A stretch of 6,502 nucleotides of DNA from Aliarcobacter sp. (GTDB lineage Bacteria > Campylobacterota > Campylobacteria > Campylobacterales > Arcobacteraceae). Below are positions 1-5,974 of the stretch, piece after piece (position 1 is the stretch's first letter; each line of letters starts with the position of its first letter). The position numbers and the translations under genes were made by a program. The DNA is taken from contig JALRJW010000153.1 of the NCBI GenBank assembly GCA_023268955.1, positions 1-6,502 of the forward strand, in the 5' to 3' direction. Below the pieces are notes generated by a model. The model saw nothing but the letters and a program-made list of their open reading frames with translations. It was not told where the DNA came from and did no database searches.

Positions 1-2185
1 ATGCAATTGTACAAATACCCATTTTAGACATGATTTTCAATAATCCAGCATTTAATGCTTTTTGAGTATTTTTTAAATATTGTTGCATTTCAAACTTAGT
101 AGCACCTTGTCTTTTGTATAAAGCAACAACAGTAGCATACATAATATATGGATAAATAGCAGCAACACCAAACCCTAACATAACAGCAGCCATATGAGCA
201 TCATAAACTTCACCTGTTACAGCAATAATAGATACTTTATGTCTAATACCTTCTTCTAGAAGTTTTTGATTTACATAACCAATTGCCATAGCCATTGGAA
301 TAAGTTTTACAGTTGCATCTAATTTTCTATCATCTAAAATAACAATAGAAACATTATCTTCGTTTACAGCTTTTACAACTTTAGAAGCCAAAGATTCTAA
401 TGCTGATTTTAAAGTTGTTTTATATGTAGTTGTAAATGATTTGTTTTTATAATACTCTTCATATCTTGGAGATTTAGGATCACCAAAAGATACTAAAACA
501 TCATATTTCTCTTTCATCAAAATAGGAGATGCAACTTTTAATCTTCTTGCATACTCAGGTTTTTCATCCAACATATTATGTAAAGATCCAAATCCTGACT
601 CTAAAGACATAACAACTTTTTCTCTATATGGGTCAATTGGAGGATTTGTTACTTGAGCAAATTTTTGTCTAAAAAAATCTGTAAAGTTTCTATTTACTTT
701 AGAAAAACATGCTAATGGAGTATCATCTCCCATAGAACCAACTGGTTCTTTTCCTTCTTTTGCCATAGGCTCAATTACTTGATCAATTGCTTCATAAGTA
801 ATATTGAAGAATTTTTGTTTTTTCTCTAATTCAGTTACAGACGTATAATCTTTTAAATTTAAGAAAGAATCTTCTGTATACTCTTGTAAATAATCCATAT
901 AATCATTTAACCAAGTTGAATATTTTTGAGAAGATTTTAAATAATCATTGATATTTTCTTCTTTTAATACTTTTCCGTATTTTAAGTCAAGACCAATCAT
1001 TTGACCTGATTGTAATCTTCCTCTTTCTAAAATTTTATCTTCATCTAATTTCAATGTTCCGTATTCAGATGTAATATATAACTTGTCATCTTTTGTAATT
1101 ACGTATTTAGCAGGTCTTAAACCATTTCTATCAATTAAACATCCAATATGTCTACCATCAGTTAATGAAACAGCAGCAGGTCCATCCCATGCTTCCATTG
1201 CAGTTGCTGTGTACTCATAGAATGCTCTTAAATTAGAATCCATATGAGGAGCATTTTGCCATGGAGCTGGTACTAAACTTCTAGCAGCTTTAAAGAAATC
1301 AAATCCATTTGCAATCATAAATTCAAACATATTATCTAATGACGTTGAATCTGAACCAACAGGTTGTAAAATTGGTAAAATTCTTTTTAACTCTTCGTCT
1401 GTAAATACTTCTGATTTAATAGATTCTGATTTAATTTGAACATTAATTCTATTTGCTTCAACTGAGTTTATCTCACCATTGTGTGCAATAGCTCTAAATG
1501 GTTGAGCTAATCTCCATTGTGGTAATGTATTAGTTGAAAATCTTTGGTGAAATAAAGAAAAAGAGATTTGGAAATCTTCATCTCTTAAATCAACATAGAA
1601 TTTTTTGATATGCGTAGGCATTATTAGCCCTTTGTACGCAATTACTTTTGATGAGAAGGTAGGAATATAAAAATCTTTATCATCAATTAGTTTGTGCTCA
1701 CACTCTTTTCTTGTTAAATAAAGTAAAGCATCAAATCTTTTAGAAGACATTAAAGTGTTAGGAGATACAAAAACCTGAATGATATTTGGTAATGTATCTA
1801 ATGCTTGTTGACCTAAAGCATCAGTATCAATTGGAACTTCTCTTGTCATTAATACTTTTAAGTCATTGTTTTCACAATATTGTTTAAATGTATCAATATG
1901 TTTTAAATCCCTTGTAAAAATCATAGCAACTGCATATTCAGCAGGTAAGTCAATTCCATTTTCAGTTGCTTTTTTTCTCATAAAATAATCTGGCATAGAC
2001 AATAATAAACCTGAACCATCTCCAGTTTTACCATCAGCTGCCACTGCACCTCTGTGCATCATTCTTTCTAGTGAACTTATAGCGTCTTCTAAGTTTTTAT
2101 GACTTGGTCTATTTTGCATATCAGCAACAAGACCAAAACCACAGTTATCTTTAAAAGACGTAAGTAAATCTAAATTACTACCCAT
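1..2185 (-). CDS. gltB: Glutamate synthase large subunit, N-terminal half (partial)
   Basis: This is the ferredoxin- or NADPH-type glutamate synthase large chain. It moves the amide nitrogen of glutamine onto 2-oxoglutarate in the cytoplasm, giving two glutamates. The minus strand reads open from the ATG at 2185 to the window edge (728 codons; full-length relatives are about 1,450-1,500). A 14-residue propeptide precedes DNCGFGLVA, so Cys15 should be the N-terminal nucleophile of the class II glutamine amidotransferase after processing. Further family blocks follow: HRGAVAADGKTGDGSG, RFSTNTLPQWRLAQPF, HNGEIN (His235), PVGSDSTSLDN, WDGPAAVSLTDG and DRNGLRP (around 351-357). The central domain then runs to KIMSKMGICTIA at the edge. 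The FMN/Fe-S domain and beta-helix lie outside. A good AAGGA sits 5 nt before the start. No frame break is seen. The symbol is secure; the electron donor cannot be told from this half. Confidence 0.96.
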   Translation of the reverse strand, partial: MGSNLDLLTSFKDNCGFGLVADMQNRPSHKNLEDAISSLERMMHRGAVAADGKTGDGSGLLLSMPDYFMRKKATENGIDLPAEYAVAMIFTRDLKHIDTFKQYCENNDLKVLMTREVPIDTDALGQQALDTLPNIIQVFVSPNTLMSSKRFDALLYLTRKECEHKLIDDKDFYIPTFSSKVIAYKGLIMPTHIKKFYVDLRDEDFQISFSLFHQRFSTNTLPQWRLAQPFRAIAHNGEINSVEANRINVQIKSESIKSEVFTDEELKRILPILQPVGSDSTSLDNMFEFMIANGFDFFKAARSLVPAPWQNAPHMDSNLRAFYEYTATAMEAWDGPAAVSLTDGRHIGCLIDRNGLRPAKYVITKDDKLYITSEYGTLKLDEDKILERGRLQSGQMIGLDLKYGKVLKEENINDYLKSSQKYSTWLNDYMDYLQEYTEDSFLNLKDYTSVTELEKKQKFFNITYEAIDQVIEPMAKEGKEPVGSMGDDTPLACFSKVNRNFTDFFRQKFAQVTNPPIDPYREKVVMSLESGFGSLHNMLDEKPEYARRLKVASPILMKEKYDVLVSFGDPKSPRYEEYYKNKSFTTTYKTTLKSALESLASKVVKAVNEDNVSIVILDDRKLDATVKLIPMAMAIGYVNQKLLEEGIRHKVSIIAVTGEVYDAHMAAVMLGFGVAAIYPYIMYATVVALYKRQGATKFEMQQYLKNTQKALNAGLLKIMSKMGICTIA

Positions 2186-2190
2186 TATAT

Positions 2191-2195
2191 TCCTT
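2191..2195 (-). promoter_or_regulatory. gltB ribosome binding site
   Basis: AAGGA on the minus strand lies 5 nt upstream of the gltB ATG and supports that start. The surrounding 11-mer (TTATATTCCTT on the plus strand, 2185-2195) recurs exactly at 2211-2221. The leader therefore carries a second Shine-Dalgarno-like AAGGA 26 nt further upstream, with no start codon at a usable distance. Confidence 0.75.
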
Positions 2196-2234
2196 TTAAA
2201 ATTTAATCTTTTATATTCCTTAAAAAAGTCTAAT

Positions 2235-2240
2235 ATTATA
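2235..2240 (-). promoter_or_regulatory. Predicted -10 box of the gltB promoter
   Basis: The minus strand reads GTATATAATATTAGAC here, a perfect TATAAT preceded by TG-like context. It predicts a transcript start near 2228 and a leader of roughly 43 nt before the gltB ATG. No good -35 hexamer lies 16-18 nt upstream, which is usual for sigma-70 promoters of Campylobacterota, where the -10 is conserved and the upstream region is merely AT-rich. This is a prediction from sequence only. Confidence 0.6.
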
Positions 2241-2280
2241 TACATGAAATCATTAAATTATGGTTAAAACATATTTAGTA

Positions 2281-2414
2281 ATAAAGTTATACTGTACAAT
2301 TAATATACAACTTACTATTTTCTTAACTAAAAAAATTAATTTTAAAATATTTATTTAATTTCAGTAATAACTACACAACTTGTACATAAGTTTACATTAC
2401 AATTTTCATATAAC
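2281..2414 (+). promoter_or_regulatory. Candidate control region of the dctPQM operon
   Basis: This part of the 246-bp divergent gap should hold the dctP promoter. Candidate -10 boxes are TATACT at 2288-2293 (leader about 130 nt) and TATAAC at 2409-2414. The second is so close to the gene that its start point would fall on the Shine-Dalgarno, so the first is preferred. TGTACA occurs twice (2293-2298 and 2381-2386). The second copy lies within an inverted repeat AACTT-N6-AAGTT (2377-2392), and the first begins a TGTA-N9-TACA element (2293-2309). Between them lies a very AT-rich stretch (about 2322-2361) with a 12-bp palindrome AAAATTAATTTT. No sigma-54 GG/GC signature was found. Which element is used is unknown. 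Confidence 0.35.
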
Positions 2415-2420
2415 TTATTT

Positions 2421-2426
2421 AAGGAG
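2421..2426 (+). promoter_or_regulatory. dctP ribosome binding site
   Basis: AAGGAG lies 5 nt before the ATG at 2432. It is the strongest Shine-Dalgarno in the operon, fitting the need for a periplasmic binding protein in excess over the membrane subunits, and contrasts with the very weak signal before dctQ. Confidence 0.85.
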
Positions 2427-2431
2427 AACAA

Positions 2432-3427
2432 ATGAAAAAATTAGTTTTAGGAACAATTGCAGCAGCAATGGTAGCAACTTCAGGTTTAGCAGCAGAGTAT
2501 ACATTAAAATTCTCTCACGTTGTTAGTCCAAACACACCAAAAGGTAAAGCAGCTGATTTCTTTGAAAAGAGATTAGAAGAGTTATCAGGTGGAAAAATTG
2601 ACGTTCAAGTTTACCCATCATCTCAATTATACACAGATGGTGCAGTAGTTAAAGCATTAAGATTAGATTCTGTTCAAATGGCAGCTCCATCTTTCTCTAA
2701 ATTCGGTAAAATTGTACCTCAATTAGCGTTATTTGACTTACCATTTATCTTTAAAGATATTGATCACTTACACAGAGTTCAAGATGGTGAAGTGGGTACT
2801 GCTTTAAAAGATATGGTTACTGCTAAAGGTATTGTTGCATTAGATTACTGGGACAATGGATTCAAACAATTTACATCTTCTAAAAAAGCGTTAATTAATC
2901 CAGAAGATGCTGAAGGTCAAAAATTTAGAATTATGTCTTCAAAAGTTTTAGAAGAGCAAATGAAATCAGTTGGTGGTAACCCACAAATGATGCCATTCTC
3001 TGAAGTTTATTCAGGATTACAACAAGGTGTTATTGATGCAGCTGAAAACCCAATTTCAAACATCTGGACTAAAAAATTCCACGAAGTTCAAAGTCATTTA
3101 ACAATTTCAGATCACGGTTACTTAGGTTACTTAGTTGTAATGTCTAAAAAATTCTGGAACTCTTTACCAGCTGATTTACAAGCAAATGTAAAACAAGCGA
3201 TGAAAGAAGCTACTGCTAAAGAAAGACAATGGGCACAAGAATTAAATGACTCTCAATTTGATTTAATCAAAGAGTATGCAGCTAAAACTGGTAAATTAGA
3301 AATTTACACATTAACAGATGAGCAAAAAGCAGCTTGGAGAAACAAAGTATCTAAAATTTACCCAGAATTTTATGATGAAAATGCAATCGGTAAAGATTTA
3401 ATCGAAAAAACAATTGCAACAAAATAA
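2432..3427 (+). CDS. dctP: TRAP transporter substrate-binding protein, DctP type
   Basis: This periplasmic receptor captures an organic acid and delivers it to the DctQM permease. The 331-residue length is normal for the family. Residues 1-21 form a Sec signal peptide (MKK, hydrophobic core, cleavage probably after LAA, before Glu22). The mature protein starts EYTLKFSHVVSPNTPKG, a typical DctP opening. Arg166 in GQKFRIMSS is at the position of the conserved arginine that binds the substrate carboxylate in TRAP receptors. The following blocks GGNPQMMPFSEVYSGLQQG, DAAENPISN and KKFHEVQ closely resemble C4-dicarboxylate DctP proteins. The ligand is therefore probably malate, fumarate or succinate, but residue patterns alone do not settle this, and other 2-hydroxy or keto acids are possible. 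It is the first gene of an operon, 14 nt before the dctQ ATG. Confidence 0.93.
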   Translation: MKKLVLGTIAAAMVATSGLAAEYTLKFSHVVSPNTPKGKAADFFEKRLEELSGGKIDVQVYPSSQLYTDGAVVKALRLDSVQMAAPSFSKFGKIVPQLALFDLPFIFKDIDHLHRVQDGEVGTALKDMVTAKGIVALDYWDNGFKQFTSSKKALINPEDAEGQKFRIMSSKVLEEQMKSVGGNPQMMPFSEVYSGLQQGVIDAAENPISNIWTKKFHEVQSHLTISDHGYLGYLVVMSKKFWNSLPADLQANVKQAMKEATAKERQWAQELNDSQFDLIKEYAAKTGKLEIYTLTDEQKAAWRNKVSKIYPEFYDENAIGKDLIEKTIATK

Positions 3428-3441
3428 TTTGGTAGACCTTG

Positions 3442-4059
3442 ATGTTTAAAATATTAGACAAAGTCATAGGTTTTATCACTCAATCAATTGCGGCTATCGG
3501 CATAACAGCCGGTATCGCAGTTGCTTTTACTAATGTTGTTGCAAGATATGTTTTTGACGCATCATTCGTATGGGCAGCGGATCTTTCAATATATTTATTT
3601 TTATGGAGTGCTTTTTTTGCAGCGGCTTATTGCTTCAAAAAAGATGCCCACATCGCGGTAACTATTGTACTTGATATAGTTCCAACTTATATTGCAAAAT
3701 ACATGTTAATTTTGTCTTATCTTATTACTTTAGTATTTTTACTTGCTGTATCTTATTATGGATATGAGTACATACTTTTAGTTATAGATTTAGATGAAAG
3801 ATCAATTGATTTATGGGACATTCCTATGTGGATTATTTATTTAGTAATCCCAATTTCTTTTGCTTTTGCTGGGTACAGAGTTTTAGAAAAATTAGTTACG
3901 ACTATAAAAACACCTCACGAAGAGTGTGTACAAATTAGTGAGGCTGAACATGTTTTAGCAGAACTAAACAAAAATAAAAACGTTCAAAAAAATAAAAACG
4001 TTCAGGATTTAGAGAAAATGGTTAAAGATGTTGAAAAGAAAACTGGAGGAATGTTATGA
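3442..4059 (+). CDS. dctQ: TRAP transporter small permease, DctQ type, with long charged tail
   Basis: This is the small membrane subunit that pairs with DctM in the inner membrane. The ATG at 3442 gives 205 residues; an in-frame TTG one codon upstream is possible but less likely. Neither start has a clear Shine-Dalgarno (only GGTAG upstream), so translation may depend on coupling to dctP. Four membrane segments are seen at about 12-33, 44-65, 86-108 and 128-148. The family signature NVVARYVFDASFVWAADLS (31-49) is present, as is KKDAHIAV after the second segment. The last segment is followed by about 55 residues of soluble tail, rich in Lys, Glu and Asn. The tail includes two tandem KNKNVQ units (177-188) and a probable helix ending KMVKDVEKKTGGML. 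Many DctQ proteins stop soon after the fourth segment, so the tail is an addition. The gene overlaps dctM by 4 bp. Confidence 0.92.
   Translation: MFKILDKVIGFITQSIAAIGITAGIAVAFTNVVARYVFDASFVWAADLSIYLFLWSAFFAAAYCFKKDAHIAVTIVLDIVPTYIAKYMLILSYLITLVFLLAVSYYGYEYILLVIDLDERSIDLWDIPMWIIYLVIPISFAFAGYRVLEKLVTTIKTPHEECVQISEAEHVLAELNKNKNVQKNKNVQDLEKMVKDVEKKTGGML
3970..4005 (+). repeat. In-frame 18-bp tandem duplication within dctQ
   Basis: Two adjacent 18-bp units (3970-3987 and 3988-4005) match at 17 of 18 bases; only the last base differs (CAA versus CAG). Each encodes Lys-Asn-Lys-Asn-Val-Gln, so the reading frame is kept. The units lie in the soluble C-terminal tail of DctQ. The A-rich units could expand or contract by slippage in 6-residue steps. 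Confidence 0.95.
4045..4049 (+). promoter_or_regulatory. dctM ribosome binding site inside dctQ
   Basis: GGAGG lies 6 nt before the dctM ATG and encodes part of the Gly-Gly near the DctQ C-terminus. The dctQ stop and dctM start share ATGA (4056-4059), the classic arrangement for translational coupling that keeps the two permease subunits in step. Confidence 0.85.
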
Positions 4060-5342
4060 GTAGTATTGGTGTATTATTTAGTATATTTTTCTTTCTAGTT
4101 ATTCTTGGAGCACCAATTGCTATATGTTTGGGTGTTGCTACGTTTAGCACAATGATGATTTTTACTGATATTTCTCCTATTGAAATATCTGCAATGATGT
4201 TTGAAAAAGTTCATCACTATTCACTTATGGCAATTCCTATGTTTATTTTAGCTGGAAACTTGCTTTCAAAGGGAAGTGCTGCACAAAGAATTATTGAATT
4301 TGCTAAATCATGTGTTGGACACTTACCAGGTGGTTTACCGATTTCAGCAATTTTTGCATCTATTATTTTTGCAGCTGTTTCAGGTTCATCTCCTGCTACT
4401 GTTGTAGCAATTGGTTCAATTATGTTTGGTGCAATTATGCAAGAGGGATATCCAAAAAAATATGCTGTTGGTACTATTGCAACTGCAGGTTCTTTAGGTA
4501 TTTTAATTCCACCTTCAATTGTATTAATCGTATATGGTGTTACAGCTGAAGTTTCTATTGGTAGATTATTTATGGCTGGTGTTGTACCTGGAATTATGAT
4601 TGGTATTATGTTGATGGTTGTAACTTATATTGGCGCAAAAAGATTAGGTTTCCAAAGAACTGAACCTCAGCCTTTAAGAGTAAGACTAAGCAAAATGAAA
4701 GATGCTTCATGGGGATTAATGACAATTGTAATTGTTATTGGTGGTATCTATGGTGGTATTTTCACACCAACTGAAGCAGCTGCAGTTGCTGCAATGTGGG
4801 CATTCTTTATTTCAGTATTTGTTTATAAAGATATTAAATTAAGTGAAATGTTTAAAGTTTCTTTAGAATCAGCAAAAACTACTGCAATGATTATGTTTAT
4901 TATTGCAAATGCAATGTTATTTGCTCACTTCTTAACAATTGAAAACATTCCACAACAAATCACAAATGCTTTAGTTGAAGCAAATGTTGATAAATATATG
5001 TTCTTAATTATGGTGAATGCACTATTAATTTTAGCAGGTTCTTTTATGGAACCATCTGCGATTATTATGATTATGGTGCCATTATTATTACCTGTTGCTG
5101 TTGCACTTGGAATTGATCCAATTCACTTTGGTATTATTATTACTATCAATATGGAATTAGGAATGGTATCTCCACCTGTTGGGCTTAACTTATTTGTTAC
5201 GTCTGGATTAACAGGAATGAGTATTAAAGATGTAATTGTTGCCGCGTTCCCTTGGACTATGACAATATTTGCAGGATTAATGCTTGTAACTTATGTGCCT
5301 GAAATTGCACTGTGGTTACCAAATCTAATGTATGGAAATTAA
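4056..5342 (+). CDS. dctM: TRAP transporter large permease, DctM type
   Basis: This is the large inner-membrane subunit that forms the transport path and uses an ion gradient (sodium in characterised TRAP systems) to move the substrate handed over by DctP. At 428 residues it is full length and almost entirely hydrophobic, consistent with the usual 11-12 membrane segments. Family motifs in order are IPMFILAGNLLSKGS (60-74), SGSSPATVVAIGS (109-121), GILIPPSI (148-155), GRLFMAGVVPG (169-179), GGIFTPTEAAAVA (233-245) and GMVSPPVGLNLF (369-380). A charged loop around 195-216 (AKRLGFQRTEPQ) separates the two halves. The start is fixed by the GGAGG 6 nt upstream and the ATGA overlap with dctQ. The last six codons form the left arm of the hairpin that follows. 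No damage is seen. Confidence 0.95.
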   Translation: MSSIGVLFSIFFFLVILGAPIAICLGVATFSTMMIFTDISPIEISAMMFEKVHHYSLMAIPMFILAGNLLSKGSAAQRIIEFAKSCVGHLPGGLPISAIFASIIFAAVSGSSPATVVAIGSIMFGAIMQEGYPKKYAVGTIATAGSLGILIPPSIVLIVYGVTAEVSIGRLFMAGVVPGIMIGIMLMVVTYIGAKRLGFQRTEPQPLRVRLSKMKDASWGLMTIVIVIGGIYGGIFTPTEAAAVAAMWAFFISVFVYKDIKLSEMFKVSLESAKTTAMIMFIIANAMLFAHFLTIENIPQQITNALVEANVDKYMFLIMVNALLILAGSFMEPSAIIMIMVPLLLPVAVALGIDPIHFGIIITINMELGMVSPPVGLNLFVTSGLTGMSIKDVIVAAFPWTMTIFAGLMLVTYVPEIALWLPNLMYGN

Positions 5343-5359
5343 TTTCCATACATAGATTT
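5321..5359 (+). terminator. Long hairpin at the dctM end, likely shared terminator
   Basis: A perfect 13 + 13 bp palindrome with no loop spacer (ATGTATGGAAATT at 5328-5340, AATTTCCATACAT at 5341-5353) is extended by a further 6 bp: AAATCT at 5321-5326 pairs with AGATTT at 5354-5359, with one bulged A at 5327. Only T-rich, not pure-T, sequence follows on the plus strand (TTTTATATTT, then a T run near 5378-5384). The structure lies between the convergent stops of dctM and the lipoprotein gene, which are 32 bp apart, so it may work in both directions. The left arm is also the coding sequence for the last residues of DctM. Its stem is mostly A/T, so its strength is uncertain. Confidence 0.65.
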
Positions 5360-5374
5360 TATATTTAAACTATC

Positions 5375-5803
5375 TTATTTTTTTACTAAATCTTTATTAA
5401 ACTCTAAAATAGATTCTAAAACTTCAGGTTTAGAATATCCTTCAATTTTTTCTACTACTATAAATTGAGCTTCATTTCTTTGCATGATAACTAAAGTAGG
5501 AAAAGAAATAATTGGAAAAGCAGATGTATAAAACTGTTTAAACAAAGGTTCATCAGATTCTATTTTTATGAAATCATATTCTGGATATTTTTTTATATAT
5601 TCAAGATTTTTAAAATCCTCTTTTTGCTTTGCACACCACTTGCATCCAGGTTTTGATAAAAATAAAAATGTCATTTTATCTTGAGAAATTTCATCAAATC
5701 CTTTTATTGATTTAAAGTTTGCATTAGATGGTTTAATTTCTTCATTGCACCCCGCAATAAAAAAAGAGATTAAAACTACAAAAACTATATTTAAAATTTT
5801 CAT
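5375..5803 (-). CDS. Thioredoxin-fold lipoprotein with CXXC motif
   Basis: This is a small envelope thiol-disulfide protein of 142 residues. Residues 1-18 are a lipoprotein signal with lipobox IAGC; Cys19 would be lipid-anchored, followed by NEEIKPSNAN as a linker. A compact thioredoxin domain follows: strand MTFLFLSKPG, active site Cys54-Lys-Trp-Cys57, and the cis-proline loop SFPT (Pro101). KEDF and FIKIESDEP match the helix and second strand of such folds. Likely roles are reducing or isomerising disulfides of exported proteins, or cytochrome c or Sox-type maturation, but the sequence does not choose between them. The start is supported by the signal peptide and a modest AAGG 8 nt upstream. 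It converges on dctM, has its own predicted promoter, and is probably monocistronic. No named family member was recognised. Confidence 0.85.
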   Translation of the reverse strand: MKILNIVFVVLISFFIAGCNEEIKPSNANFKSIKGFDEISQDKMTFLFLSKPGCKWCAKQKEDFKNLEYIKKYPEYDFIKIESDEPLFKQFYTSAFPIISFPTLVIMQRNEAQFIVVEKIEGYSKPEVLESILEFNKDLVKK

Positions 5804-5820
5804 TTTAAGTGCCTTTTTTC

Positions 5821-5835
5821 GTTGATTATATCAAC
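5821..5835 (-). promoter_or_regulatory. -10 box of the lipoprotein gene inside an inverted repeat
   Basis: On the minus strand TATAAT lies at 5825-5830, giving a transcript start near 5818 and a leader of about 15 nt before the ATG at 5803. The box sits within a perfect inverted repeat, GTTGAT-TAT-ATCAAC (5821-5835). A protein binding this repeat would cover the -10 and block transcription. No convincing -35 was found. The promoter call is fair; the operator reading is speculative. Confidence 0.45.
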
Positions 5836-5863
5836 ATTACAGTAAATTTAGATAATATACCTA

Positions 5864-5968
5864 ATGGAAATTTTACAAAATGAGTTGATTAGTTTCACTT
5901 TTATAACTTTAGTCGTTTTATTATTGGCTTATTTAACTAAAAAGAAAGAAGATCAGTATAAAGATTAG
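5864..5968 (+). CDS. Possible 34-residue single-span membrane microprotein
   Basis: An open frame from ATG 5864 to TAG 5966-5968 begins MEILQNELISFTF, continues with a hydrophobic stretch ITLVVLLLAYL (about 14-24), and ends with a charged tail TKKKEDQYKD. This is the layout of a bitopic small protein with its C-terminus in the cytoplasm. It fills the gap between the lipoprotein gene and the kinase gene, which lie on the other strand, and its stop is only 6 nt from the kinase stop. No Shine-Dalgarno is seen. However, GATAAT at 5851-5856 would place a transcript start at or next to the ATG, so a leaderless message is possible. The size recalls small accessory subunits of respiratory oxidases and transporters, but no family was recognised. 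Chance remains possible in sequence this AT-rich. Confidence 0.5.
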   Translation: MEILQNELISFTFITLVVLLLAYLTKKKEDQYKD

Positions 5969-5974
5969 CACAAT

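Noticed and set aside
2409..2414. TATAAC as the main -10 of dctP
   Set aside because: The implied start point falls on the Shine-Dalgarno AAGGAG, leaving no room for it in the message; kept only as an alternative.
4310..4549. A 79-codon open frame on the plus strand inside dctM
   Set aside because: It is rich in Cys, Trp, Tyr and Phe, lacks any domain look, and overlaps a well-conserved DctM region in another frame; it is a shadow of dctM.
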